From positions 2,108,001 to 2,172,000 of the forward strand of contig NZ_CP039887.1 of assembly GCF_005221305.1 (NCBI RefSeq): a stretch of 64,000 nucleotides of DNA, given 5' to 3'. The notes beneath the pieces were generated by a model. It saw only the letters and a program-made list of their open reading frames with translations, ran no database searches and was not told the DNA's origin. The translations under genes were made by a program, and so were the position numbers. Positions 1-8,956 of this stretch are shown here, in pieces. How positions within the stretch are numbered: position 1 is the stretch's first letter; every line of letters begins with the position of its first letter. Source of the stretch: Neisseria subflava. GTDB taxonomy: Bacteria > Pseudomonadota > Gammaproteobacteria > Burkholderiales > Neisseriaceae.

Positions 1-4
1 CAGA

Positions 5-895
5 ATGCAAGACATCAAACCCCTGCTTGTTTTTGCTACCGTCCTCGAACACGGCAGCATGAACGCCGCTGCGGCCGCGCTGGGCATGACTCCGTCGGCG
101 GTCAGCCAGCACATCAACCGCCTTGAGACCCTGCACGGCATCAAGCTGTTAAACCGCAGCACGCGCAGCCTTGCGCCTACCGATGCCGGCCGCGCCTTGG
201 GCGAATACTGCCGTCGTCTCGCCGCCATGCTTGCCGATACGCGTACCGTTATCGACAACCTCAAAACCGAACCCGTCGGCGAATTGCGGATTTCCCTGAC
301 TTCCACGGTCATTGAATCTCGCGCTTTTCAGACGGCGTTTGCAAGATTGCAAACCGAGTTCCCAAAAATCCGCCCCGTCCTCAATTTCAGCGATACCTTG
401 GACGACCTGCAACACAATCAGACCGACATCGCCATACGTGGCGGCGACCGCGCCTTAGACGATCCCAACCTTGTTGCGCGGCATCTCGTTACCTGGCCGT
501 ACACCATTTGCGCCGCGCCCGATTATCTCGACCGCCATCCGCCCATTACCCATCCATCGCAGCTTCATGCCCACCGCTGGCTGCACTTCCTGCCTGTCCG
601 TACGACCTTGCAACACGGCGGCGAAAGCTATTTCCTCGACGTCGCCGACAGCATTGCCTGCACGCATCTTGCTGCCGTCCGCGGCCTGACCGAAAGCGGT
701 TTTGGTTTGTCTTTGCAAGTGGGCGGCGAAGTGGGGGAGAAAATCGCACAAGGCCGTCTGAAAGTGGTTTTGCCTGAATGGACATTGCCGCCGGTCAGCC
801 TTTATTTGGTGACGCCTTACCGCGTCCAGTCTGCCAAAACCGAGGCTGCAGTGCGCATTTTTACCGAGAGTTTTGCCAAGGAAGGGGATTTATGA
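5..895 (+). CDS. LysR-family transcriptional regulator
   Basis: A 296-residue protein of normal LysR length. The N-terminal winged helix-turn-helix (about residues 4-62) shows the family pattern, with VLEHGSMNAAAAALGMTPSA followed by SQHINRLE. The rest is a periplasmic-binding-like effector domain with a late GLTESGFGLSL stretch. The start lies four bases into the window but gives the usual LysR N-terminus, so the gene is probably complete. Its stop overlaps the start of the GIY-YIG gene (ATGA), suggesting co-transcription. No divergent target gene is visible, so effector and regulon are unknown. Confidence 0.9.
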   Translation: MQDIKPLLVFATVLEHGSMNAAAAALGMTPSAVSQHINRLETLHGIKLLNRSTRSLAPTDAGRALGEYCRRLAAMLADTRTVIDNLKTEPVGELRISLTSTVIESRAFQTAFARLQTEFPKIRPVLNFSDTLDDLQHNQTDIAIRGGDRALDDPNLVARHLVTWPYTICAAPDYLDRHPPITHPSQLHAHRWLHFLPVRTTLQHGGESYFLDVADSIACTHLAAVRGLTESGFGLSLQVGGEVGEKIAQGRLKVVLPEWTLPPVSLYLVTPYRVQSAKTEAAVRIFTESFAKEGDL

Positions 896-1164
896 ACGCG
901 GAAAATTGGAGCGTTTACCTGATTTTGTGCGAAAACGGCGCGTTTTATTGCGGCATCAGCAACCGTCCGCAAGAGCGATTTGCGGTGCATTTGTCAGGAA
1001 AAGGCGCGAAATACACGCGTTTGAACAAGCCTGTCGAGATGCGCATCGTTTCAGACGGCCTGAGCAAAAGTGAAGCGCTGAGACGGGAAATCGGCATTAA
1101 GAAATTGACGGCAGAGCAGAAGCGGGGATTGTGGACTGAAGCTGAAACATTGGCAAAAGACTAA
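892..1164 (+). CDS. GIY-YIG domain protein (UPF0213/YhbQ-like)
   Basis: A 90-residue protein made of a single GIY-YIG nuclease-fold domain. VYLILCENGAFYCGIS supplies the paired beta strands, and the R of PQERFAVHLSGKGAKYTR is the expected catalytic-type arginine. I chose the ATG that overlaps the LysR stop; a longer reading would run inside the regulator. Stand-alone proteins of this class are common in bacteria and no substrate is firmly established. A DUS lies inside the coding sequence near 1050. An inverted-DUS hairpin follows downstream. Confidence 0.85.
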   Translation: MNAENWSVYLILCENGAFYCGISNRPQERFAVHLSGKGAKYTRLNKPVEMRIVSDGLSKSEALRREIGIKKLTAEQKRGLWTEAETLAKD

Positions 1165-1273
1165 TGGCGGCAATGGATTAAATTGTAGTCGGGATATGGA
1201 TAACTACATAAATAGGTAAGCCTGCTGGTGTCTTTTGGCATGGCCAAGCAGCAAATGTTTATTAACATGATTC

Positions 1274-1317
1274 AAAAAGGCCGTCTGAAATCTGATTGGG
1301 GTTCAGACGGCCTTTTT
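1274..1317 (+). terminator. Inverted-DUS terminator
   Basis: Two DUS copies in opposite orientation form a 16-base perfect stem (1274-1289 with 1302-1317) that ends in a T-run. It closes the LysR/GIY-YIG transcript. The 470 bases from 1165 to 1634 hold no other gene; the part after the hairpin is AT-rich promoter-like DNA for the cytochrome gene. Confidence 0.75.
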
Positions 1318-1569
1318 AGGATAAGAAGCGTTTTAATGCTTATGGTATTATCTGGAAAGTTTGTAAAAAGTTGAATTTAAAAAGAAACATTAAGATTTAA
1401 GAGTATAACTGATTGAACAATAAAATGAAAATTATCACGCCAAATGACAAATGGGCGTAGATTTCTATCTGAGTAGAGGTGTGGTGTCAATATGTTTTCC
1501 CTGTTTTTGTGACAAAATCTGATTTATGCCAATATTTATTATAGTCTAAGTCGAATGGATTAGTTTCTA

Positions 1570-1578
1570 TGCTAGAAT
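1570..1578 (+). promoter_or_regulatory. Extended -10 promoter for the c5-type cytochrome
   Basis: TGCTAGAAT matches an extended -10 element (TGnTAnAAT) 57 bases before the cytochrome start. No convincing -35 is present 16-18 bases upstream, which extended -10 promoters can tolerate. Called by eye. Confidence 0.4.
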
Positions 1579-1634
1579 TTTTAAGCTGTTTATATAAAAC
1601 AGTGATTTAAACTAAAACTAAGGAAAGACAGAAC

Positions 1635-2168
1635 ATGAACAAATTACTGATTGCCGTAATGATGATGGCTGGTTTGACAGCTTGTTCCCAAGAGGCTAAA
1701 CAGGAGACTCAAGAGGCTGCTCAAGCCGTTGCATCTGAAGTGAAAAACGAAGCCGCTTCTGCTGCCGATGCGACTGCATCTGCCGCTCAAGAGGCCGCCG
1801 ATAAGGTTGAAGCTGCCGCCAGCAAAGCAGAGGAAGCCGCGAAACCTGAAGAAGCTGCCAAGCCTGAAGAGAAAACCGAAGCGCCTGCCGCTGACGCCAA
1901 ACCTGCAGAATCCGCCAAAGTGGACGGCAAAGCTGTTTTTGAAGCGAACTGTAAAGCATGCCACAGCGGCTTGATTCCCGGTGCTCCTGCCGTAGGCAAA
2001 AAAGAAGACTGGGCGCCTCGCATTAAACAAGGCAAAGACACCTTGCACAAACACGCCCTCGAAGGCTTCAATTCCATGCCTGCCAAAGGCGGCAACGGCA
2101 GCTTGAGTGATGATGAAGTGAAAGCCGCAGTTGACTACATGGCTAACGAATCCGGCGCTAAATTCTAA
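1635..2168 (+). CDS. Lipoprotein cytochrome c5-type monoheme electron carrier
   Basis: A 177-residue protein. Signal peptide with lipobox LTAC (acylated Cys17) predicts membrane anchoring on the periplasmic side. Residues about 20-100 are a low-complexity Ala/Glu/Lys linker. The C-terminal class I cytochrome domain has one CKACH heme site (106-110), and the Met of NSMPAKGG (Met148) is the likely sixth iron ligand. WAPRIKQG and HALEGFNSMPAKGG resemble the second domain of the meningococcal diheme cytochrome c5. It probably carries electrons to a terminal oxidase or denitrification enzyme. The linker suggests a tethered, mobile heme domain. Confidence 0.88.
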   Translation: MNKLLIAVMMMAGLTACSQEAKQETQEAAQAVASEVKNEAASAADATASAAQEAADKVEAAASKAEEAAKPEEAAKPEEKTEAPAADAKPAESAKVDGKAVFEANCKACHSGLIPGAPAVGKKEDWAPRIKQGKDTLHKHALEGFNSMPAKGGNGSLSDDEVKAAVDYMANESGAKF

Positions 2169-2184
2169 ATCATACCGATTGAAA

Positions 2185-2210
2185 CGCACCTTGCAACAAG
2201 GTGCGTTTTT
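2185..2210 (+). terminator. Rho-independent terminator of the cytochrome gene
   Basis: A nine-base perfect stem (CGCACCTTG with CAAGGTGCG, loop CAA) followed by five T, 16 bases after the cytochrome stop. Confidence 0.85.
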
Positions 2211-2330
2211 TATGGGCAGACGGATGAAAGTTAAAATAGGGCCGATAAACAGGCAAAGGCCGTCTGAAACATTTTATTTTGAAGCACAATCGGCTAAAAT
2301 CAGGCGAATTATTTTATGCAGGAGCAAACC

Positions 2331-3044
2331 ATGAGCAATCAACACGACAACGTAGATGCTGGCGAAATCGCCAAGTTCAGCCAAATCGCCGACAAATGGT
2401 GGGATAAAAACGGTGAATTCAAGCCCCTGCATGACATCAACCCCTTGCGCCTCGACTATATCGACGGCTATGCCGGATTGGCAGGCAAACGCGTGTTGGA
2501 TGTAGGCTGCGGTGGCGGGATTTTGTCGGAAAGCATGGCCAAACGCGGCGCAGAACACGTGACCGGCATCGATATGGCGGAAAAATCCCTGCAAACCGCC
2601 GCTGCCCATGCGGCCAGCCAACATGTTGCCAATATTGATTACCGCTGCATCCGCGTCGAAGACCTCGCCGCCGAGCAGCCGCACAGCTTTGACGTGGTAA
2701 CGTGTATGGAAATGATGGAGCACGTTCCCGATCCGTCCGCCATCGTTCAAGCCTGCGCGAAACTGGTCAAACCCGACGGCATGGTGTTTTTCTCCACCAT
2801 CAACCGCAATCCCAAATCTTATCTGCATCTGATTGTCGGCGCGGAATATCTGTTGAAATTCGTCCCCAAAGGCACGCACGACTGGAAAAAATTTATCACG
2901 CCGGCAGAACTCGCTCGCATGTGCCGCCAAGCCGGATTGGATACCGTCGGCAGCAAGGGCATGACCTACAATTTGTTGAGCGGCCGTTATTCTTTGTGCG
3001 ACTCGACCGAGGTCAACTATATGGTTGCCTGCCGTCCGGCGTAA
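2331..3044 (+). CDS. ubiG: Ubiquinone biosynthesis O-methyltransferase UbiG
   Basis: A 237-residue SAM-dependent methyltransferase that catalyses the two O-methylation steps of ubiquinone synthesis. The N-terminus [19 protein letters not shown] block (seen as [20 protein letters not shown]) and NPLRLDYI are UbiG signatures. [13 protein letters not shown] is the SAM-binding motif I and the C-terminal half includes [12 protein letters not shown]. The start chosen has AGGAG eight bases upstream; an in-frame ATG five codons earlier has none. A DUS precedes the gene near 2257. Confidence 0.96.
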   Translation: MSNQHDNVDAGEIAKFSQIADKWWDKNGEFKPLHDINPLRLDYIDGYAGLAGKRVLDVGCGGGILSESMAKRGAEHVTGIDMAEKSLQTAAAHAASQHVANIDYRCIRVEDLAAEQPHSFDVVTCMEMMEHVPDPSAIVQACAKLVKPDGMVFFSTINRNPKSYLHLIVGAEYLLKFVPKGTHDWKKFITPAELARMCRQAGLDTVGSKGMTYNLLSGRYSLCDSTEVNYMVACRPA

Positions 3045-3146
3045 GGTTCAACTGATAAAACACACGGACTTGCCCTATATTTGAAACGATATGTCGAAAG
3101 CAGCTCGATACAAATATCGGTAAGGTAAATCAGGCCGTCTGAAAAG

Positions 3147-3177
3147 AAAAAAGGCATGTGCGATACATGCCTTTTTT
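3147..3177. terminator. Bidirectional terminator between ubiG and the CYTH gene
   Basis: AGGCATGT (3152-3159) pairs with ACATGCCT (3165-3172) around a five-base loop and is flanked by A-run and T-run. It can therefore terminate ubiG on the plus strand and the converging CYTH gene on the minus strand. A DUS lies just left at 3132. Confidence 0.75.
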
Positions 3178-3195
3178 GTATGTGGGTTGTACTCG

Positions 3196-3666
3196 TTATT
3201 TCGTCCAAGACGAATACGGATGTTTGCTCAAATACGCATTGGTGAATTTACCGTCTGCCGTGATTTCCTTGCCCAGCCAAGACGGTTTGGGAAACTCGGT
3301 ATCTTCAGACGGCAATTCGATTTCCGCCACAATCAATGGCGCATTGTCGCCGAAATATTCGTCGATTTCATACACAAAGCCTTCAAATTCGACCCGATAG
3401 CGGTATTTTTCCATTTTAAACGGGCACATATCCGCCATCATCGCTTGCGCGTGAGCCAATGGGATCTCATATTCAAACTCGCTGCGCGTCATGTCGGAAA
3501 TATAGCCTTTCAGGGTCAGCCAGGCTTGCGAACCGATAATCCGCACACGGATGGTGCGCTCTTTTTCTACACTCAAATAGCCCTGTTGCAACACCAGTGG
3601 CTCGCTTGCCGCTTCACGCCAACTGTCATCCGCCAGCAAAAAGCGGCGTTCGATTTCGACCGTCAT
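3196..3666 (-). CDS. CYTH domain protein (class IV adenylate cyclase/thiamine triphosphatase fold)
   Basis: A 156-residue protein that is one CYTH triphosphate-tunnel domain. The N-terminal VEIERRFLL is the ExExK-type metal-binding signature in the form EIERR. RTIRVRI, WLTLKG and EFEYEIPL supply the alternating charged strands of the tunnel, and YEIDEYFG and LIVAEIELPSE give the later acidic strands. I chose the start with GGAAAG upstream rather than one seven codons earlier. Stand-alone bacterial CYTH proteins are mostly tripolyphosphatases; cyclase activity is unlikely but cannot be excluded here. Confidence 0.88.
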   Translation of the reverse strand: MTVEIERRFLLADDSWREAASEPLVLQQGYLSVEKERTIRVRIIGSQAWLTLKGYISDMTRSEFEYEIPLAHAQAMMADMCPFKMEKYRYRVEFEGFVYEIDEYFGDNAPLIVAEIELPSEDTEFPKPSWLGKEITADGKFTNAYLSKHPYSSWTK

Positions 3667-3703
3667 GAATTCTTTCCTTTTTACCAAACAGGCCGTCTGA
3701 AGA

Positions 3704-4123
3704 TCAAAACGGCTTGAAAACCACCATATAAAGCGCGGCCATCATCATCAATACAGGGAGTTCGTTGAATACCCGATACCAGCGGTGCGAATACACATTG
3801 CTGCCGTTTTGAAAACGGCGCAGCAGCAGGCCGCAATAAAGCTGGTAAGCCAAGAGCAGCAAGCCGCACAATAATTTAACCGCCAGCCAGCCGTTGCCCC
3901 ACCAATTGTTTACAAACCCGATGGCCGCGCCGAATATCAGCGTTCCCCAGCCCAAAGGCGACATAAAGCGGTACAGCCTGCGCGACATATCCGTCAGTCG
4001 TATATATTCCACGCTGCCGGGCTCTAATTGCGCCAGATTCACATAAATCCGCGGCAGATAAAACAGTCCGGCAAACCAAGAAATCACAAAAAACACATGC
4101 AGCAGCTTAAACCACAAATACAT
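3704..4123 (-). CDS. hemJ: HemJ-like protoporphyrinogen oxidase / CopD-family membrane protein
   Basis: A 139-residue integral membrane protein with four hydrophobic segments. LWFKLLHVFFVISWFAGLFY with the early conserved His matches the HemJ (UPF0093) N-terminus, and RFMSPLGWGTL and WWGNGWLAVKLLCG fit the middle of the family. HemJ oxidises protoporphyrinogen IX in heme synthesis. CopD-family copper proteins share the fold, so the exact role is inferred. The start directly follows a DUS whose GAGG serves as ribosome binding site. Confidence 0.8.
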   Translation of the reverse strand: MYLWFKLLHVFFVISWFAGLFYLPRIYVNLAQLEPGSVEYIRLTDMSRRLYRFMSPLGWGTLIFGAAIGFVNNWWGNGWLAVKLLCGLLLLAYQLYCGLLLRRFQNGSNVYSHRWYRVFNELPVLMMMAALYMVVFKPF

Positions 4124-4308
4124 TTCAGACGGCCTCAAAACCTAAAACCATTATTTTATCCGCAATACGGCCCGAGCCAAAACAAAATAGTCAAAACAAT
4201 CCGATTTAGTGCGCCGCAACAATGTGTTGCAGGCATGATTTTACCCAAAAGCCAAATTGTAAATTTCGCAACAATATGCAAGTTGGGATATGCACAATGC
4301 AAAAAACT

Positions 4309-4317
4309 TGTTAGAAT
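4309..4317 (+). promoter_or_regulatory. Extended -10 promoter
   Basis: TGTTAGAAT is an extended -10 element 40 bases before the small gene at 4358. The -35 region is poor. Confidence 0.4.
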
Positions 4318-4357
4318 CCTATGCTATTTAATTATAAAAACATTATGGACGGAAAAC

Positions 4358-4621
4358 ATGAAACAATTCGAAATCAGCAACAGCGTCAGGAAAGAGCTTA
4401 GCAATTACCTGAATACGCACAATCTAAACCTCAAAGCCGCCATGGACAACGAAACAACCAATGGCGAAGTCGCGGCCATCGTTCACGCAGGATTGCCGGC
4501 GATGATTCGGAAAATCTATTCTTTGGAAAAAATGAAAACCTTTTTCTGGACGAAAAAAGATTTGATGATGGAATTTATCAATATGCGCTTGGACACCGGC
4601 GATAAAAAGGGCAAAAACTAA
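4358..4621 (+). CDS. Small protein of unknown function
   Basis: An 87-residue protein starting MKQFEISNSVRKELSNYL. It is charged, mostly helical in appearance, with no signal peptide or membrane segment. It has its own extended -10 promoter and a GGAAAAC ribosome site, and a hairpin follows about 140 bases downstream, so it looks like a monocistronic gene. I do not recognise a family. Size and composition would allow a regulator or a toxin-antitoxin component, but no partner gene is adjacent. Confidence 0.65.
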   Translation: MKQFEISNSVRKELSNYLNTHNLNLKAAMDNETTNGEVAAIVHAGLPAMIRKIYSLEKMKTFFWTKKDLMMEFINMRLDTGDKKGKN

Positions 4622-4979
4622 TTTTAGCGTTGGGCAGGGGGAGATAGGAGTTTGAAATGCGGACTTCTGTTTTTCTCAAAAATCTTGTTAGGGGCCGGGC
4701 GCACTCATTGTTCCTAATAAGTTTTGATAACCGAAAGGCCGTCTGAAATTCAAATGATAGGGCATGGGAACATGCCCTGTTTTTATGGACGGCTTGTCTG
4801 CATTGGGGGAAATATTGAGCTTGGCAATCATTGCGGCGTTCCGCGTTGGGTGGTTTTATCGGCTGAATATTTTTATATTTTTTTTGCTAAACATATTGAA
4901 TGGATTATAAAAAGGCCGTCTGAAACATTTCAGACGGCCTTTAGCTTTGAATCAGCAATTAAAACGGCGGATTTTCAAA
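4622..4979. other. Intergenic region with two hairpins and several DUS
   Basis: 358 bases without a gene. They hold a single DUS at 4735, a terminator at 4759-4784 (AGGGCATG, GGAA loop, CATGCCCT, then T-rich), an AT-rich stretch, and an inverted-DUS terminator at 4911-4942 serving prlC on the minus strand. I see no coding remnant. Confidence 0.6.
4911..4942 (-). terminator. Inverted-DUS terminator of prlC
   Basis: A 15-base perfect stem (4911-4925 with 4928-4942) made of two opposed DUS plus flanking A/T, 38 bases beyond the prlC stop. Confidence 0.75.
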
Positions 4980-7016
4980 TCAAGCAGCGTTGTCAAAACC
5001 GCTGTGGCGGAGCAGGGCATCCAGGCTTGGTTCGCGGCCGCGGAAGGCTTTGAAGGATTCTGCTGCACTGCGCGAACCGCCGACGGCCAGTATTTCTTTC
5101 CAGAAGCGGCGGCCGGTTTCGGCAACATCGTCGCTTTCTTCAAAAGCGGCATAAGCGTCTGCACTCAAAACTTCCGCCCATGCGTAGCTGTAATAGCCTG
5201 CGGCGTAGCCGCCGGCGAAGATATGGCTGAAGCTCAAGGCAAAGCGGTTGTATGCCGGCGGTTGGGTCACGGCGACTTCTTGACGCACTTTGTCCAAGAT
5301 TTGCGGCCATTCTTTCAGACGGCCTTCATCTTCCTGATGGTAGATTTCCATGTCGAAGAGGGCAAATTCCATTTGACGGACGAGGAACATACCGCGTTGG
5401 AAGTTTTTAGCCGCGTGCATTTTGTCGAACAGCTCTTTCGGTAATACTGCGCCGGTTTCTTCGTGCGAGGACATTTGCACCAATACGTCGTATTCCCAAA
5501 CGAAGTTTTCCATGAATTGGCTAGGCAGCTCGACCGCGTCCCATTCGACGCCGTTGATGCCGGATACGCCCACTTCGTCAACCTGGGTCAACAAGTGGTG
5601 CAGGCCGTGGCCGGTTTCATGGAAGAGGGTGATGATTTCGTCGTGGCTCAAACGCGCTTCTTTGTCGCCAACCGGCGGGGTGAAGTTGCAGACGAGGTAG
5701 GCGGTCGGCAGTTGCAGCGTACCGTCGGCGAAACGGCGGCGGCCTTTGTAGCCGTCCATCCATGCGCCGCCGCGTTTGCCTTCGCGTGCGTACAAGTCCA
5801 TGTAAACACCGCCGATGGTTTGGCCGTCTTGTTTCAGCTCGAAATAGCGCACGTCTTTGTGCCAAACGGGGACGGTTTTTTCAGCCAGCTCGATGCCGTA
5901 GAGTTTTTTGATTTGGGCAAACAGGCCAGCCAATACTTTACTGATAGGGAAGTATTTTTTTACTTCGGTTTCGCTGAAGGCGTATTTGGCTTGGCGCAGT
6001 TTTTCGGCGGCGTAGCTCAAATCCCAAGATTGCGGATTCTCGATATTCAGGCTCTCGCGCGCAAAGGCTTTGATTTCGGCAAAGTCTTTTTCGGCAAACG
6101 GTTTGGCGCGGCGAGCAAGGTCGTGCAGGAAATTCAGAACCTGTTCGGGCGTATCCGCCATTTTGGTTGCCAGCGACAGCTCGGCGTAGTTTTTGAAGCC
6201 GAGTAGTTTGGCGGTTTTCAGCGCGTTTGCAAGCGTTTGTTCGACGTTGGCTGTGTTGTCGAATTTGCCTTCGTCAGCCAATTCGCTGGCACGGGTAACG
6301 TAGGCGCGGTAGATTTGTTCGCGCAGTTCGCGGTTGTCGGCGTATTGGATAACGGCGAGGTAGTGCGGAATCTGCAGGCCGATTTTGTAGCCTGTTTTGC
6401 CTTCGCTTTGTGCGGCGGCGGCAAACATGGCGATGGAGTCTTCGGGAATGCCGGCAAGTGGTGCGGCATCGTCAAAGTAAATGCCGAAAGCGTCGGTCGC
6501 GTCTTGGACGTTTTGTGCGAATTTAGCACCCAGTTGCGCGCCTTCGGTTTGCAGTTGCGCCAGTTCTGCCTGCTGTTCGGGCGGTAATTCGGCACCGCTG
6601 AGGACGAAATCGCGCAAGTCGTGGTTGAGTTTGGTTTGCTGCGCAGGGGAGAGGGTGTCGAATTCGGCAGAGTTTTTGATGATTTTGAAGCGGTTGTACA
6701 ACTCGATGTCTTGACCGATTTCGGTAAAGAAAATGGTGATTTCAGGCATCAATTCGTTGTATACGGCACGCAGCTCGGGCGTATCGACCACGGAGTTGAG
6801 ATGGGAAACCACGCTCCAAATGCGGCCGACGCGTTCGGTAATATCGGTCAGTTTTTCGACGGTGTTGGCCCAGTCGGTATGCGTTTGCGCTTTGATGGCG
6901 GCGATTTGTTCGCGCGCTTCGGCGATGGCGGTTTGCAGGGCGGGTTTGATGTCTTCGGTTTTAATTTGGTCGAAACGGGGTTCTTCGCCCAAGTGGAGCA
7001 GGACGTTGTCGCTCAT
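4980..7016 (-). CDS. prlC: Oligopeptidase A (M3 family zinc peptidase)
   Basis: A 678-residue cytosolic metallopeptidase of normal length for oligopeptidase A. The zinc site HETGH is at residues 466-470 within LFHETGHGLHH, and GINGVEWDAVELPSQFMENF downstream supplies the third-ligand region. The N-terminus is the long helical half that caps the cavity. It degrades short peptides, including signal-peptide fragments. The gene is monocistronic: inverted DUS hairpins lie on both sides (4911-4942 and 7041-7066). Confidence 0.96.
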   Translation of the reverse strand: MSDNVLLHLGEEPRFDQIKTEDIKPALQTAIAEAREQIAAIKAQTHTDWANTVEKLTDITERVGRIWSVVSHLNSVVDTPELRAVYNELMPEITIFFTEIGQDIELYNRFKIIKNSAEFDTLSPAQQTKLNHDLRDFVLSGAELPPEQQAELAQLQTEGAQLGAKFAQNVQDATDAFGIYFDDAAPLAGIPEDSIAMFAAAAQSEGKTGYKIGLQIPHYLAVIQYADNRELREQIYRAYVTRASELADEGKFDNTANVEQTLANALKTAKLLGFKNYAELSLATKMADTPEQVLNFLHDLARRAKPFAEKDFAEIKAFARESLNIENPQSWDLSYAAEKLRQAKYAFSETEVKKYFPISKVLAGLFAQIKKLYGIELAEKTVPVWHKDVRYFELKQDGQTIGGVYMDLYAREGKRGGAWMDGYKGRRRFADGTLQLPTAYLVCNFTPPVGDKEARLSHDEIITLFHETGHGLHHLLTQVDEVGVSGINGVEWDAVELPSQFMENFVWEYDVLVQMSSHEETGAVLPKELFDKMHAAKNFQRGMFLVRQMEFALFDMEIYHQEDEGRLKEWPQILDKVRQEVAVTQPPAYNRFALSFSHIFAGGYAAGYYSYAWAEVLSADAYAAFEESDDVAETGRRFWKEILAVGGSRSAAESFKAFRGREPSLDALLRHSGFDNAA

Positions 7017-7040
7017 ATGGTTTCTCCTGAATAAGATGGA

Positions 7041-7066
7041 TTCAGACGGCCTTGTGGCCGTCTGAA
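7041..7066 (-). terminator. Inverted-DUS terminator of the GT-A-like gene
   Basis: TTCAGACGGCC (7041-7051) pairs with GGCCGTCTGAA (7056-7066), loop TTGT. It lies downstream of the gene at 7138-8004 and upstream of prlC. Confidence 0.65.
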
Positions 7067-7137
7067 AAGAAAACGATAGGCGTTATATGGTGGCAGACAG
7101 GCAGAATTAAAGTGTCCCGCCTGCCTGTCGGCCAATC

Positions 7138-8004
7138 TTATTCTGCGCCGCGCGGATTGGCGTGCAACGGTGCAGCCAGTTCGAGGCGCATCGGCGTGCC
7201 TTTCGGGGCAAATACGGCATTGGCAATATTGGTTTGCAGGGATTCGGCAAACGAGCCGCGATACACTTTTGCGCCTTGATGGGTCAGGTTGGATTGTACG
7301 TCGACGTATACGTCGCCGCCGATTTGACGCCAGAGGTGGCAGAAGGTGTAGTCTTCGGACAGATAGCGTTTGCTTTCCGGATCAACCATGCAGTCGAAGA
7401 ATCGGTAGTGTAGGCCTTTGTCTTCTCTGTTGTAGTCACTGTCGGAGATGTAGTTCAACTCGGGGTAGGCTGCCATCATTTTTTCAAATACGCTGCGCTT
7501 GATAACCATAAAGCCGGTTGGCGCATCATGAACTTTCATAAAACCGTCTTCATCGACTTTCAGTACGATTTCACCGTTTTCATTTTTTTCGCTGGTGTTG
7601 ACGGTATAAGAAGTGTACATGCGCTCGAAGTCGGCTTGGGTCGTGCCGGCCGGAACGCCTTCTTCAGGCCAATTTTCGCGTTTGAGCGGATAAATGCCTG
7701 CCACAACGTCTTTGTCGGCCAAAAGCAGTCGATAGAATGAATCTGGAGAGAAGCCGATGTCGGAGTCAATCCAGAATAAATGCGTCCATTCTTTGTTTTC
7801 TAAGAATGTGGCCACGCAGTTGTTGCGTGCGCGCGTAATCAGGCTTTCGCCGCGCTGCATCATTATTTGAAGCGGCAGGCCGTGCGAGGCGTTGGTGTGG
7901 ACGATGTTCAGAAGCGAGAGGGTGTAGTTGTGGAAATATTTGCCGTCATGGCTGGGGGTCATGATTACAGGGTACATTTCGGCAAGGGCTGATTCGGGCA
8001 ACAT
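7138..8004 (-). CDS. GT-A fold glycosyltransferase-like protein
   Basis: A 288-residue soluble protein. LITRARNNCVATFLENKEWT followed by HLFWIDSDIGFSP looks like a GT-A nucleotide-sugar domain, with DSD as the DxD metal motif at about residue 78. VVAGIYPLKRENWP and APTGFMVIKRSVFEKM resemble the acceptor half of these proteins, and SEDYTFCHLWRQIGGDVYVD near the C-terminus the closing motif. The acceptor is unknown. No lipopolysaccharide or pilin-glycosylation genes are adjacent. RBS AAGGAAA precedes the start. Confidence 0.7.
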   Translation of the reverse strand: MLPESALAEMYPVIMTPSHDGKYFHNYTLSLLNIVHTNASHGLPLQIMMQRGESLITRARNNCVATFLENKEWTHLFWIDSDIGFSPDSFYRLLLADKDVVAGIYPLKRENWPEEGVPAGTTQADFERMYTSYTVNTSEKNENGEIVLKVDEDGFMKVHDAPTGFMVIKRSVFEKMMAAYPELNYISDSDYNREDKGLHYRFFDCMVDPESKRYLSEDYTFCHLWRQIGGDVYVDVQSNLTHQGAKVYRGSFAESLQTNIANAVFAPKGTPMRLELAAPLHANPRGAE

Positions 8005-8071
8005 GATTTTTCCTTATTGTTGATTGTGAACCTCGGTATTGTAAGAGATTTGATAGTATACATAAACTGGG

Positions 8072-8935
8072 CTATTTTAATTTATTGATTAATCGGCATT
8101 GCGTGCGTAAGAATTCGTCCAAAATCGCCTGTTGGATTTCCAAGCGTTTGGCCACGGGCGAGGCAAAGCGCACGATGATGTTGTACACCTTATCGTCATG
8201 TGGCACGCGGGATACACGCGGCTGGGCGGCGGGCGTGATAAACAATTTTTGGGTTTGCACGTTTTCCAAATGCTGCTTGATGGCAGGGACATAAGGCTCG
8301 CACAAGGGCTCAAGAACATCTTTCAGACGGCCTATGATTTCGTCCGAATCCAAATGAATCGGTACGGGGATTTCCACCGTATGAATCACATAATCACCCA
8401 AAATATTGTCGCGGCGCACGGTGTGGCTCAGAAGCAGGCTGTTGGGAAACGAGAGCGTTTTGCCGGAAAGCTGGCCAATCAACGGATTTGGGCCTATTTG
8501 CATCATCAGCGTGTTCAGCATATTGATATCGACCACCCGTCCGCGCAGGCCGTTGATTTCGATGTAGTCGCCGATGGAATATTGTTTAGTCACTGAGCGC
8601 AGGATGCTGCCGGACAAACACATAATCAATTCTTTGGTCGCTACCACAATCGCTGCGGCTACCGCAAACATCGACAACGCCAACGTTTGAATCTGCGCCG
8701 CCCAAATCATCGCCAGCCCGAACAAGAGCAGCAGCATGGTGATGTTGCGGCTGACCACCAGCGAACGGCGTTTGTTTTCGATACTCAAATCCGGATGGCT
8801 GCGAAAATGTGCCGAAAGTAAGATGCTGCGCCCGGTAATAACGGCCACAATCATCACTACTGACATTAAAACCGATTTGATGATCTCTTCACTGACAGGC
8901 AAAGCGTTCAGCCATTCCTGTATGGTGTTCCACAT
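8072..8935 (-). CDS. MscS-family small-conductance mechanosensitive channel
   Basis: A 287-residue inner-membrane protein. Three hydrophobic segments lie in the first 120 residues, the third rich in Ala/Val (LSMFAVAAAIVVATKELI) like the MscS pore helix. The beta-domain follows with YSIGDYIEINGLRGRVVDIN and LSFPNSLLLSHTV. The C-terminal alpha-beta domain ends near residue 285. It should release solutes on hypo-osmotic shock. The gene sits 21 bases after the next gene, 8957-9451, and may be co-transcribed with it. Confidence 0.9.
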   Translation of the reverse strand: MWNTIQEWLNALPVSEEIIKSVLMSVVMIVAVITGRSILLSAHFRSHPDLSIENKRRSLVVSRNITMLLLLFGLAMIWAAQIQTLALSMFAVAAAIVVATKELIMCLSGSILRSVTKQYSIGDYIEINGLRGRVVDINMLNTLMMQIGPNPLIGQLSGKTLSFPNSLLLSHTVRRDNILGDYVIHTVEIPVPIHLDSDEIIGRLKDVLEPLCEPYVPAIKQHLENVQTQKLFITPAAQPRVSRVPHDDKVYNIIVRFASPVAKRLEIQQAILDEFLRTQCRLINKLK

Positions 8936-8956
8936 AATACTGTTTCCTTTCCCTTT

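Noticed and set aside
4724..5053. 110-codon frame crossing the prlC terminator
   Set aside because: It runs through DUS hairpins into antisense prlC; not coding.
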